A stretch of 64,000 nt of DNA from Limnothrix sp. FACHB-406. Lineage in GTDB: Bacteria; Cyanobacteriota; Cyanobacteriia; CACIAM-69d. The notes below the pieces were generated by a model. It saw only the letters and a program-made list of their open reading frames with translations. It had not been told where the DNA came from and made no database searches. Position 1 is the stretch's first letter, and each line of letters starts with the position of its first letter. The stretch is from NCBI RefSeq assembly GCF_014698235.1, contig NZ_JACJSP010000004.1, positions 186,001 through 250,000 on the forward strand. Reading direction: 5' to 3'. Shown here piece by piece: positions 1 to 8,618 of the stretch. A program made the position numbers and the translations under genes.

Positions 1-502
1 GTCCTTGGGCGGCCTGTTGGCGCGATCGCAAAGCCTGCCGGAACCAACGCCACAGGGACCAACCCGCCGCCCCAAAGATGCCCGTCCAAAGGGCGATCGC
101 CACCGGAGCCACCCAAGGCGCGTCCGGCACTTGGGCCAAGGGCAGCGGGTAGCCATAAACGCCCCTTGCGCCTCGGGTCAGCCACTCTTCATTCAAAGCC
201 ACCAGCCGCACCACCTCCGACACCCCGATCGTGACGATCGCCAAGTAATCTTCCCGCAGGCGCAGGGTGGAAATGCCCACCAACAGGCCCAGCAGAGCCG
301 CCAACCCCGCCCCGATCGCCACCGCCAGCACAATCGGCCAACCCTGAAGCGACAGCAGAATGGTGGTGTAGGCCCCAATGGTCATGAAGGCCACATGGCC
401 AAAATTAATTAAGCCCGTGAGACCCCATTGCAAATTCAGACCCAGACCAAAGAGGGCAAAGATGCCTGAAAAGATAATCAGTGAGGTGAGGTAAGCAATC
501 AT
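1..502 (-). CDS. Branched-chain/neutral amino-acid ABC transporter permease (LivM/NatC-like), 3' part missing
   Basis: Inner-membrane permease of an amino-acid ABC importer. Translating the minus strand from an ATG at 502 gives about 167 residues without a stop, so the gene runs off the left edge. The N-terminus is a hydrophobic segment followed by the LivM-family signature GLNLQWGLTGLINFGHVAF, then a second hydrophobic stretch and the conserved LRLREDYLAIVTIG region. In cyanobacteria this family includes NatC of the neutral amino-acid transporter and the urea permease UrtC. The LivH-type partner, ATPase and binding protein are not visible, so substrate cannot be decided. It lies 141 nt downstream of the GUN4 gene on the same strand. 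Confidence 0.85.
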   Translation of the reverse strand, partial: MIAYLTSLIIFSGIFALFGLGLNLQWGLTGLINFGHVAFMTIGAYTTILLSLQGWPIVLAVAIGAGLAALLGLLVGISTLRLREDYLAIVTIGVSEVVRLVALNEEWLTRGARGVYGYPLPLAQVPDAPWVAPVAIALWTGIFGAAGWSLWRWFRQALRSRQQAAQG

Positions 503-643
503 GGGGGCGCGATCGAGCCTCAGCGTAGGAATAGCCCAAATTTCACGCCCCATTGTAGGGCAGGGAGCTGATGGATCGATGGTTTAGGCATTGGTTGAGG
601 CGCTGATTTAGGCGCTGGTTTCGCCTGGCGGGCCAAGGTTGGC

Positions 644-1801
644 TTAGGCGCTGCCCAAGGCCGCATTCACCACCTGAGGAAACAGACCCGAACACCACCA
701 AACCCCCACGGCAGAACAGTAAGGCAAATGGCCCGCCGGGGCGCTGAGGCTGAAGTTACGGCTCTTTTGGCTGGTCCAACCCAGGCGATCGCCAAACCGA
801 CACCAAGCCTCCACGGGGCTGGCCGTTTGGCTGGTGACCTCTAGCCAAATGTCGTACTGAATGCGGAAGCCAAAGTGATTGTTGCTGTGGATGGTCCAGA
901 GGCGATCGATCTCGGTTAAATCGCCCTTGGGAAATTGCTCAATGTCTTCCACCCGCAACCAACTGGCCCCCTCGCGGCCCACCACCTTCAGCATGATTCG
1001 AGTGGTTTCTCGATCGGCCTCCAGCCACTTTTGCGCTTCCAACAACTGGGACAGCCGCCCGTAGCGATCGACCGGGGCCGGAGTTGGCCCCGGCGAGGGC
1101 ATCACAAACTGCAAAATGGTCACCTCTTCCTCCGTGGGCAGCCCGTGGGCCGGCGGCATGGGGGCAGAAGGGCGATGCTCTGGCAAGTGGAAAGGATTTT
1201 CGTTGCGATCGGGATTGGCCAAGGGCGGGTTGGGATTGACCGCCGAACTCGGATTGCCCGTGTCTTGCAGGGCGGCCGTGTCCAAGGGACCCAAATCAAA
1301 CGGCAAGGGATCGGATCCCGACCCGATCGGATGGGATTGTGTCGGGGATCCTGCCTGGGGCGATCCTGTCTGTGGTGATCCCTTCTGTGGTGACCTTTGG
1401 GGCCCCGCACTCTGTTTCAGGGCTTGGATTTGTTGCTGGAGCTGACCCTGAAGCTGTTGCAGCGTTTCCAGCCATTCCGGCGAAAGGGTTTGGAGCAGCA
1501 GTTTTTGCGATTCTTGTAGTTGTGTTAGTTCCAAATACAGGTGCGATCGCTCCTGGCGGGCCCGTTTCAGTTGGCCTTCAATGTGGTTTAACTTGGCATC
1601 CAAATTTAATCGCTGCCAAAACTCCCGGGCCCAAGTGGTGCGCACCTGGTCGCGGGCCCGCAACAGGGCAATGGTCGCCCGATCGCTCCCCGTGCCCACC
1701 AGCGCCTCCGGTAACGGGGAATTATCCCAACCACAGGTTGGGCACAGCACTTCGGTGTCTGACAACTCGGTGGCACAGATAGGACAACGCACAGCAGCCA
1801 T
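644..1801 (-). CDS. Zinc-ribbon GUN4-domain protein
   Basis: 385-residue multidomain protein. Residues 1-25 form a zinc ribbon with two CxxC knuckles (Cys6/Cys9 and Cys20/Cys23). A charged, glutamine-rich coiled-coil-like region follows (about 60-130), then a low-complexity linker with repeating GSPQx pentamers, and a C-terminal GUN4 domain (about 240-375). The GUN4 part is recognised from YGRLSQLLEAQKWLEAD, the WLRVEDIEQFP segment and LWTIHSNNHFGF. GUN4 domains bind porphyrins and stimulate Mg-chelatase in chlorophyll synthesis, but cyanobacteria also carry many GUN4 fusions of unknown role. This is such a fusion and probably not the housekeeping Gun4. The ATG start directly precedes the zinc ribbon. 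Confidence 0.82.
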   Translation of the reverse strand: MAAVRCPICATELSDTEVLCPTCGWDNSPLPEALVGTGSDRATIALLRARDQVRTTWAREFWQRLNLDAKLNHIEGQLKRARQERSHLYLELTQLQESQKLLLQTLSPEWLETLQQLQGQLQQQIQALKQSAGPQRSPQKGSPQTGSPQAGSPTQSHPIGSGSDPLPFDLGPLDTAALQDTGNPSSAVNPNPPLANPDRNENPFHLPEHRPSAPMPPAHGLPTEEEVTILQFVMPSPGPTPAPVDRYGRLSQLLEAQKWLEADRETTRIMLKVVGREGASWLRVEDIEQFPKGDLTEIDRLWTIHSNNHFGFRIQYDIWLEVTSQTASPVEAWCRFGDRLGWTSQKSRNFSLSAPAGHLPYCSAVGVWWCSGLFPQVVNAALGSA

Positions 1802-2003
1802 GGGTCAAAAGGGGGGTGAGGGCAGGGGGATGCTACTGCCGCCCCTATTCTACTCAGCCGGTTGGCACTGTCGGGAACTGCGCTCTCGGCCCAGACGCAG
1901 GGGGGCCGGTGTCTGATGCAATCGTTACCGTGATCGGGGGTGGGAGCTGGGCTACACTCAAGGCGCGATCGGGACGATAAAAAGACGATAAGAAGGAGTG
2001 TTT

Positions 2004-3608
2004 ATGACCGGCACTGCGTCATTGTGGCAGCGTTACCAAGACTGGCTCTACTATCACGAGGGCTTGGGGCTGTATCTGGACGTGAGCCGGATGCGGTTCG
2101 ATGATGCATTTGTGGCTCAGATGCAACCCAAGTTGGCGAAAGCGTTTGGGGACATGACCGCTCTGGAATCGGGGGCGATCGCCAATCCCGACGAACAACG
2201 GATGGTGGGTCACTATTGGCTGCGGCAACCGGACTTGGCCCCAACACCGGAATTGCGAGACGACATCATCAACACCCTTGACCGCCTCGAAACCTTCACG
2301 GCGGCCATCCACAACGGCCAGCTCACGGCCAACGGTCAGCCTTTTACGGATGTGTTGTCGATCGGGATTGGCGGTTCGGCCCTGGGGCCGCAGTTCGTGG
2401 CGGAGGCCTTGGCTCCCAATCAGCCGCCCTTGGCCATTCACTTTGTGGACAACACCGACCCCGACGGCATCGATCGGATCCTGTCCAAGAGCACGGGCGG
2501 CTCCCCCCTGCGCGATCGCTTGGCCACAACCTTGGTGTTGATCATCTCCAAGTCCGGCGGCACACCCGAAACCCGCAACGGCATGGTGGAAATTCAAGCG
2601 GAATTTGGCCAAGCCGGATTGCCCTATCACCGCAACTTTGTGGCCATTACCTGTGAGGGCAGCGCCTTGGATCAACGGGCGATCGCGGAAGGTTGGCTCG
2701 ATCGATTCCCGATGTTTGATTGGGTCGGTGGCCGCACCTCGGAACTGTCGGCGGTGGGGCTGTTGCCAGCGGCGCTCCAAGGGATCCAAATTCGAGAAAT
2801 GCTCGTGGGCGCGCAAATGATGGATCAGGCCACCCGAGACCGCAACCTAAAAACCAACCCTGCCGCCCTGTTGGCCCTTTGCTGGTATTCCGTGGGCCGA
2901 GGCAAAGGCGAAAAAGACATGGTGGTTTTACCTTACAAAGACCGGCTACTGCTTTTTTCGCGCTATCTCCAGCAGTTGGTGATGGAATCCTTGGGCAAGG
3001 AACGCGACCTGGATGGCAACTTGGTCTATCAGGGCATTGCCGTGTATGGCAACAAGGGCAGCACCGACCAACATGCCTATGTGCAGCAGTTGCGCGAAGG
3101 GGTTCCCAACTTTTTTGCCACCCTGATTGAAGTGCTGGAAGATGGCGGCTCGGGCGTGGTGGTGGAAGACGGGGCGATCGAGTCCGGCGATTACCTCAGT
3201 GGGCTATTGCAAGGCACGCGCCAAGCGCTCTACGACAACGATCGAGAGTCAATCACCATTACGGTTCCCCGCGTCAGCGAGCGCATTGTGGGGGCCCTAA
3301 TTGCGCTCTACGAACGGGCCGTCAGCTTCTATGCCTCCCTGGTGAACATCAACGCCTATCACCAACCGGGCGTTGAGGCCGGCAAAAAAGCCGCCGCCAA
3401 CATCTTGGCCCTGCAAAAGCGGCTGGTGTCGGTCTTGCAAGATGCGGGAGAACCCCTGTTGATTGCGGAGTTGGCAACGCAGGTGGGGGCGATCGAGCAG
3501 GTGGAAACGATCTATTGGATCCTGCGGCACTTGGCGGCCAATGGGCGCGGCCCGGTGCTGGTGGGTAATCCTGGACAACCGGCCAGCCTGAAGGTGTCTT
3601 GGAAATAG
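2004..3608 (+). CDS. pgi: Glucose-6-phosphate isomerase
   Basis: Interconverts glucose 6-phosphate and fructose 6-phosphate in the cytosol, feeding glycolysis, the oxidative pentose phosphate pathway and glycogen metabolism. About 534 residues, normal for the family. PGI signatures are visible: [13 protein letters not shown] in the sugar-phosphate region, [12 protein letters not shown], and [14 protein letters not shown]. The ATG at 2004 is preferred over an in-frame GTG at 1998, because an AAGGAG Shine-Dalgarno (1993-1998) sits five bases before the ATG and overlaps the GTG. The gene is divergent from the GUN4 gene and is followed by a strong intrinsic terminator. Related in function to fbp-zwf-opcA at 14.6-18.8 kb. 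Confidence 0.97.
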   Translation: MTGTASLWQRYQDWLYYHEGLGLYLDVSRMRFDDAFVAQMQPKLAKAFGDMTALESGAIANPDEQRMVGHYWLRQPDLAPTPELRDDIINTLDRLETFTAAIHNGQLTANGQPFTDVLSIGIGGSALGPQFVAEALAPNQPPLAIHFVDNTDPDGIDRILSKSTGGSPLRDRLATTLVLIISKSGGTPETRNGMVEIQAEFGQAGLPYHRNFVAITCEGSALDQRAIAEGWLDRFPMFDWVGGRTSELSAVGLLPAALQGIQIREMLVGAQMMDQATRDRNLKTNPAALLALCWYSVGRGKGEKDMVVLPYKDRLLLFSRYLQQLVMESLGKERDLDGNLVYQGIAVYGNKGSTDQHAYVQQLREGVPNFFATLIEVLEDGGSGVVVEDGAIESGDYLSGLLQGTRQALYDNDRESITITVPRVSERIVGALIALYERAVSFYASLVNINAYHQPGVEAGKKAAANILALQKRLVSVLQDAGEPLLIAELATQVGAIEQVETIYWILRHLAANGRGPVLVGNPGQPASLKVSWK

Positions 3609-3698
3609 GTGTTTGGGAAATCTTGATCCATTGCTGAGTTTGCGGTTGCCGGAATTCAATCGCAATTCAACCATTTCCCGGTTTACATTAATGTCCAA

Positions 3699-3748
3699 AA
3701 TTAATGTCCAAACCAATGTCCAACTAATACCCAAATAATGTCCAAAAG
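3699..3748. repeat. Short AATGTCCAA-type repeats in the pgi-caspase gap
   Basis: Four imperfect copies of the motif AATGTCCAA, at variable spacing, occupy the A/T-rich stretch just upstream of the pgi terminator. No gene overlaps them. Confidence 0.5.
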
Positions 3749-3752
3749 CGAG

Positions 3753-3784
3753 TCGGGGTAGATGCAAACCTACCCCGATTTTTT
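3753..3784 (+). terminator. Intrinsic terminator downstream of pgi
   Basis: Perfect 9-bp stem, TCGGGGTAG pairing with CTACCCCGA, around an 8-nt loop and followed by six T residues. It lies about 145 nt after the pgi stop and just before the 3' end of the convergent caspase gene. The leading side is only mildly A-rich, so it probably acts mainly on the plus strand. Confidence 0.85.
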
Positions 3785-3833
3785 GGGCGATCGATTCCCA
3801 ATTTGGCTTGATGCAACCATGCGCCCCGCTGCC

Positions 3834-4904
3834 CTATTCCGGTTCTCGCAGGCGATCGGGCCCCACCCACTCATCCCAATTTTCGTCGTAGTCGTCATAG
3901 CTAATGTGGTGCAGGCCATACCAAGCCTTTTTGATTGTTGCGGGATACCAATCGCCCGCCTCATCCTGCACCTCCACCGCCGCTCCCAGGTCATACATCA
4001 CTGGTTCGTAGGGACGGATGCGATCGGGCGCGACCCACTCTTCTGACTGATCCACCACGTATTGCACTCGGTATTGCGGATCGCCGTCTGAATCGCTCAC
4101 CTCCACAATTTTTGCCCGATACCAATCCTCCTCATATTCCACCTCCACCCGGCGGCCCAATTGGGGATCGAACTGATCGGTCACTCGTGACAGTTGCATT
4201 TGGGGATCAAAATCATGAGTTGTGAAAAACATTGATTTTTGGTCTTCAATGAATGCCACTTCCAATTCCGTGTAGCGGGCAAAATCATAGAGCGTAATCA
4301 CCCGATCTTCATCCAAATCAACCGTGGGATCTCCTTGTAATCCCTTCAGCAAAGAAGCCGTAAAAGTCCAAGCGCCTGTTGAAGTGTTGTGGGCATAGGC
4401 AGAGGTCACACAGGCGTAAGCAATTTCGCTTTCCCGCCGTTTGGCTTCATCAATCAGTCCCCCAGAGAAGCAACAGTCCGCCATCAGCAAGGCATGGGAA
4501 CCATTGAAGTTTTCTTCAATATCATCAAAGATGCTGGACACTTTCCAATAGGTTTCCGTATCTTCCGCATCGGCATCATAGTTGTAAAAATAATGTTCTC
4601 CCGATTCGGAATCCCAGCCGCCATGACCAGCAAAGTAGAGCATTAAGAGGGCATTTTCATCGGTGCTGGCCAAAAAATCCGGCAGTTTAGATTGAATGGC
4701 GGAGAGGGTGGCTTGACGATCCTGAAGATAAATAATTTGGGATGGGGGCACACCTTGGTTGCGGAAAAATTCCACTAACTGCGCGTCCGATCGATTGGGG
4801 ACAGCATCAGGAAAAGGGGCGAAGGCTTCTGAGTCTTGCCACTCCAGCAAACCCACCGCAAAGATCCAAGTTGTTTCGGGATTCCATTCCATGGTCAAGG
4901 GCAT
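3834..4904 (-). CDS. Orthocaspase-like C14 peptidase with two C-terminal Tudor/agenet-like modules
   Basis: 356 residues. The N-terminal half is a caspase/metacaspase fold: the histidine of the dyad is His94 in LYFAGHGGW and the cysteine is Cys145 in MADCCFSGG, which aligns with the DSCHSG motif of metacaspases. Residues 250-298 and 308-354 are two tandem barrel-like modules sharing the pattern G..VEV...(D)WY.A.I, an internal YD/YV..(S/W)EEWV..DR(I/L)R, typical of Tudor-knot or agenet-like domains. No signal peptide or membrane segment, so cytosolic. Prokaryotic orthocaspases usually cleave after Arg/Lys; targets are unknown. The small barrels may bind protein or nucleic acid and direct the peptidase. 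Start: ATG at 4904, with a second in-frame ATG four codons later; neither has a clear Shine-Dalgarno. Confidence 0.85.
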   Translation of the reverse strand: MPLTMEWNPETTWIFAVGLLEWQDSEAFAPFPDAVPNRSDAQLVEFFRNQGVPPSQIIYLQDRQATLSAIQSKLPDFLASTDENALLMLYFAGHGGWDSESGEHYFYNYDADAEDTETYWKVSSIFDDIEENFNGSHALLMADCCFSGGLIDEAKRRESEIAYACVTSAYAHNTSTGAWTFTASLLKGLQGDPTVDLDEDRVITLYDFARYTELEVAFIEDQKSMFFTTHDFDPQMQLSRVTDQFDPQLGRRVEVEYEEDWYRAKIVEVSDSDGDPQYRVQYVVDQSEEWVAPDRIRPYEPVMYDLGAAVEVQDEAGDWYPATIKKAWYGLHHISYDDYDENWDEWVGPDRLREPE

Positions 4905-5305
4905 TCTAGGAGGATGCTGTGGGGAGGATAAGGCTACGACTGGGTTCGATCGAACGGCTCTTGGCCGCCCTTGAACTTAGGACAATCGCGATCGGGCGGC
5001 GCAATTGAGGGGCAATTGGGGCGCGATCGAGCCATCCTCCGCACATCGGGCCCATCTTAATCCTGGCGTTTGGGATCTGACCACGGGCCCAGTTCGGTTT
5101 TGGGTTGCCAGAGGATGATCCCGGCCACCGAGCGATCGCCCTGGTTTTCAGGATTTGGCTCGCTTTCCATGTGATTTTTACTTGATCTCTACTTGATCCC
5201 TGCCTGGTTCTTGCTTGAACCCTGTGGCTAGCGGGCAAACCGTAACAAAGACTACAATTTAAACAGGAAGGTTGCTCCAACTACCTTCAAGGAACGACCC
5301 GAAGC
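4905..5305. other. Intergenic region between divergent caspase and gdhA genes
   Basis: 400-nt regulatory region shared by two divergent genes. It holds imperfect copies of a CTTGATC/CTTGAAC motif around 5175-5225 and the NtcA-type site described separately. No ORF in it resembles a protein. Confidence 0.6.
5242..5255 (+). promoter_or_regulatory. NtcA-type binding site upstream of gdhA
   Basis: GTA-N8-TAC, an exact match to the NtcA consensus, 50 bp before the gdhA start. Its TAC is also the start of TACAAT (5253-5258), a good -10 hexamer, so NtcA bound here could block that promoter. A weaker TAN3T (TACCTT, 5282-5287) lies 26 bp downstream, slightly farther than the usual 22-23 bp for NtcA-activated promoters. 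Direction of control is therefore open. Confidence 0.6.
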
Positions 5306-6601
5306 ATGGAAAGCCAATCGCTGTTTGTGGGTGCGCGCCAAAATCTCGATTTGGCCCTGAAGCATATCGCCATTTCGGAAGATGCGATCGAACATTTAAA
5401 GCATCCAAAAGCCAGTCTGCAAGTTTCAATTCCCGTGCGGATGGATGATGGATCGTTACAGGTTTTTCAGGGCTATCGAGTTCGCTATGACGATACGCGC
5501 GGCCCTGCCAAAGGCGGGGTTCGCTATCATCCTCAAGTGTCCTTGGATGAGGTCACATCCTTAGCATTTTGGATGACCTTTAAATGTGCAGTGTTGGATT
5601 TGCCCTTTGGCGGTGGCAAGGGTGGAATTACGGTTAATCCTAAGCAGCTTTCGCGCTTGGAGTTGGAGCGTTTAACGCGCGGCTATATTGATGCGATCGC
5701 GGATTTTATTGGGCCCGATGTGGATATTTTGGCCCCCGATGTTTACACCAACGCCACGATTATGGGTTGGATGATGGATCGCTACAACATCATTCAGCGC
5801 AAGTCCTGTCCGGCGGTGGTGACGGGCAAGCCGATCGCCCTGGGCGGCAGTGCAGGCCGAGAAACGGCCACGGCCATGGGAGCTTTTTTTGTGATGCAAA
5901 CCATTTTGCCCAAGTTCGATCGCCCACCGGCCGAAACCACCGTTGCGATTCAAGGATTTGGCAATGCGGGCAGTTTTTTGGCGGAACAAATCTATCGTGC
6001 GGGCTACCGAGTGGTGGCGGTCAGCGATTCCAAAGGCGGAATCTATGCTCCGGCGGGGTTAGATATTCCTGCCATCCGCCAAAACAAGGAAGCGGGGCGC
6101 GGCATGGAGGCCCTTTACTGCCATGGCACGGTCTGCAACATGGCAGATCATCAATCGATTACCAATGAAGCGCTCTTGGAACTGCCCGTTGATGTGTTAA
6201 TTCCGGCGGCGCTGGAAAATCAAATTACACCGGAAAACGCCGATCGAATTCAGGCCAAACTGATCTTTGAAGTAGCAAACGGGCCGATTACCTTTGAGGC
6301 CGATCGCATCCTGAATCAAAAGGGAATTTATGTCTTGCCGGACATTTTGACCAATGCAGGCGGCGTGACCGTTAGCTACTTTGAATGGGTGCAAAATCGG
6401 AGCGGTTTGTATTGGTCGGCGGCGGAGGTGGAACAGCGGTTGGCGGAACGGATGACCCGCGAAACGGAACGGATTTGGCAGCTCGCCCAATCGCTGGATT
6501 TGTCCCTGCGGACGGCGGCCTATGTCCATGCGCTCGATCGCCTGCGGGCAGCGATCGAGGTGAAGGGCACAAGGGACTATTACGCCCAAGCCAAAGCCTA
6601 A
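5306..6601 (+). CDS. gdhA: Glutamate dehydrogenase (Glu/Leu/Phe/Val dehydrogenase family)
   Basis: Reversible reductive amination of 2-oxoglutarate to glutamate with NAD(P)H. 431 residues, typical of the hexameric family. Features include the substrate region GPAKGGVRYHP, the catalytic lysine in PFGGGKGG, the LAPDVYTN segment, and a Rossmann-fold dinucleotide motif VAIQGFGNAGSF near residue 215. In cyanobacteria GDH is auxiliary to GS-GOGAT and matters late in growth or under ammonium excess. ATG at 5306 has an AAGGA about 12 nt upstream. It is convergent with pdxA, only 32 nt apart. Confidence 0.95.
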   Translation: MESQSLFVGARQNLDLALKHIAISEDAIEHLKHPKASLQVSIPVRMDDGSLQVFQGYRVRYDDTRGPAKGGVRYHPQVSLDEVTSLAFWMTFKCAVLDLPFGGGKGGITVNPKQLSRLELERLTRGYIDAIADFIGPDVDILAPDVYTNATIMGWMMDRYNIIQRKSCPAVVTGKPIALGGSAGRETATAMGAFFVMQTILPKFDRPPAETTVAIQGFGNAGSFLAEQIYRAGYRVVAVSDSKGGIYAPAGLDIPAIRQNKEAGRGMEALYCHGTVCNMADHQSITNEALLELPVDVLIPAALENQITPENADRIQAKLIFEVANGPITFEADRILNQKGIYVLPDILTNAGGVTVSYFEWVQNRSGLYWSAAEVEQRLAERMTRETERIWQLAQSLDLSLRTAAYVHALDRLRAAIEVKGTRDYYAQAKA

Positions 6602-6633
6602 GTGCCAATTTCAGCCGAGTTCAACAGCCGGGT

Positions 6634-7695
6634 TCATTCCCGGTGGGCAGCGGTCACAACCCGATCGCGCCATTGGTTGCGGGTTTCCGTGAGTTCGATC
6701 GCCCAATGGATTGCTTCAATCATGCTGGCGGGGTCGGCGATCCCTTGGCCAGCAATGTCAAAGGCCGTGCCGTGGTCGGGGGAGGTGCGCACAAAGGGCA
6801 GGCCGATCGTGGTGTTGACGGCGCGATCGAAGGCCATCAGCTTCACGGGAATCAATCCTTGGTCGTGATAAAGCGCTAAGTAGGCATCGGGCAACCCGGC
6901 TGGAAGGGTGGGCCCAAACCAAGCTTGGCCCGCTGTCACCCACATGGTGTCTGGAGGAATGGGGCCGCGCAGGGTGGCGTTGGGGTAGCGATCGCGTGCT
7001 TGGGCTAACCAGGGAATCAGCCAATCGCGCTCCTCAGTGCCCAGTTGTCCCCCTTCGCCGCTGTGGGGATTCAGTCCGGCGATCGCGATGGTGGGATGCG
7101 TGATCCCCAAGTCTCGATCGAGCATGGCGACCAGCAAATCCAGCTTCCGATCGAGCAGTTCTGCCGTGAGCACCGCAGGAACCTGATGCAGGGGAATGTG
7201 AGTGGTGGCCAGGAGGGCACAAAGTTTCCAACCGGTTTGGGGCGATCGCCCCACAAAGGCCATCCCAAACCGATCGACCCCGGCCCGTTCGGCACAAACC
7301 TCCGTTTGTCCAGGGAAGGCGTGGCCCGCTGAATGCCAGGCGGCTTTGCTGATCGGCGCGGTGACCACTCCCGCAAACCGGCCGGCCGCCGTGGCCGCCA
7401 AGGCCGCATCGAGCCAAGTGAAGCTGGCGGCTCCGGCGGCCGCATTTTCAACCCCCCAATGAATCGATCGCTCCAACAGCGGGTCGATCGGAATATCCAG
7501 AATCCTCAATTTGGCCGGATCCGCGATCGGCTGGGAACTGCGCGGCTGAAGTTGCTCATAGGTGCGGCTGAGAATCGATCGGCTGCCCACCAGCACCGGC
7601 CGCAAAGCTGCCACCGTTGGATCCGCCAGCGCCTTCAGCACGACTTCCGGCCCAATGCCCGCCGGGTCGCCAATGGAAATAGCTAGTCTAATCAT
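6634..7695 (-). CDS. pdxA: 4-hydroxythreonine-4-phosphate dehydrogenase
   Basis: NAD-dependent oxidative step of DXP-dependent pyridoxal 5'-phosphate synthesis. The family N-terminus [16 protein letters not shown] follows the ATG at 7695; an upstream in-frame extension lacks family resemblance, so this start is chosen, giving 353 residues. Further family segments are [21 protein letters not shown], and [15 protein letters not shown] with [23 protein letters not shown] near the end. Its first eight bases overlap the end of the ferritin-like gene (ATGATTAG), implying translational coupling. Many cyanobacteria carry the family although PLP synthesis is often by the other (PdxS/PdxT) route, so the physiological substrate is inferred. 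Confidence 0.93.
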   Translation of the reverse strand: MIRLAISIGDPAGIGPEVVLKALADPTVAALRPVLVGSRSILSRTYEQLQPRSSQPIADPAKLRILDIPIDPLLERSIHWGVENAAAGAASFTWLDAALAATAAGRFAGVVTAPISKAAWHSAGHAFPGQTEVCAERAGVDRFGMAFVGRSPQTGWKLCALLATTHIPLHQVPAVLTAELLDRKLDLLVAMLDRDLGITHPTIAIAGLNPHSGEGGQLGTEERDWLIPWLAQARDRYPNATLRGPIPPDTMWVTAGQAWFGPTLPAGLPDAYLALYHDQGLIPVKLMAFDRAVNTTIGLPFVRTSPDHGTAFDIAGQGIADPASMIEAIHWAIELTETRNQWRDRVVTAAHRE

Positions 7696-8503
7696 CTTGG
7701 GATCTGGAGCGTTGTTGTCGAGAGAGGGGGTGAACGATGGGGCGCGGCATTGCCAAGGGCCTCGGGTCGATCGCCTGGTTGAGTTCGGCCCTGGCCGCTT
7801 GGGCAAAAGACCGAAACGTCCAGCCCGCCGCCCGAAACACCGGCCGATGATCTAACCACACGGCTCCTAGGGTCAGGGTCAAAAACCAACGATGGGCCAT
7901 ATGGGTCAACTTTTGATGCAGGGGCGATCGACCCCGGCGCAATTGGGCCAGTAACTGACCTTGCATTTGCAAATGTTGGCTTTCGTCCCACTCAATTTGC
8001 CATGCAACCGCTTGGGTGATCGGGTGGTCTGTGGCCCCCTGCAATGCCCGGGCATACAACAACCCCATCACCTCCGCCGTTAACAACATTGCCAGCGCTA
8101 ATTCCCAATTCATGCCCCCCCGCAGCCACCGAAAAGCCACGTCGGCCCAGTGGTGTCGCAGGCGGGGAAGCTGTTCGCGATCGAGCAGTCGCCCCAAGTC
8201 CGCCGCGTGGCGCTGTTCTTCCCGCACAAACCACTTGAACACATCCACCCAAACGGGATCCGCTCCTTGGGCAACCCAAGCCCGCACCGTTCGCATCAAC
8301 CGATGGCCCTCGGAACTTTCCCCCAACTGGAAAATCGCGATCGATTGGCGAAACCGTTTTTGTTCTTGGGGGGTGAAGCCCCCAGTTTGCTGCCAATTAA
8401 TCGGCAACAATTGGCTGTGATTCTGTTGGAAGTAAGCGAGCCAATCGGCGGCCGTGACGCGATCGGCTGTTGTCGATCGCGCCAACGAAATTGGGTGCAA
8501 CAT
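7688..8503 (-). CDS. Ferritin-like diiron protein of unknown function
   Basis: 271 residues, mostly helical. The ligand pattern of a four-helix diiron protein is visible: a Glu in LGESSEG, an ExxH in REEQRHA, a Glu in LLTAEVMG, and a D/ExxH in WDESQHL. No signal peptide. I cannot match it to a characterised enzyme; oxidase, monooxygenase and iron-storage roles are all open. It overlaps pdxA by eight bases at its 3' end, so the two proteins are probably made together. The S9 peptidase gene lies 115 nt upstream on the same strand. The C-terminal 60 residues are arginine-rich and low complexity. Confidence 0.6.
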   Translation of the reverse strand: MLHPISLARSTTADRVTAADWLAYFQQNHSQLLPINWQQTGGFTPQEQKRFRQSIAIFQLGESSEGHRLMRTVRAWVAQGADPVWVDVFKWFVREEQRHAADLGRLLDREQLPRLRHHWADVAFRWLRGGMNWELALAMLLTAEVMGLLYARALQGATDHPITQAVAWQIEWDESQHLQMQGQLLAQLRRGRSPLHQKLTHMAHRWFLTLTLGAVWLDHRPVFRAAGWTFRSFAQAARAELNQAIDPRPLAMPRPIVHPLSRQQRSRSQDD

Positions 8504-8618
8504 AGGATGTTTTTGCCCATGCTAGCGCACCCATTTTTCTATGGGGTTAATAATCGCCATTGGGTCGATCGCCCTTTGGTTAACCGAAAAGGTGCTGACT
8601 GTTGCTCAGTTGGGGAGT

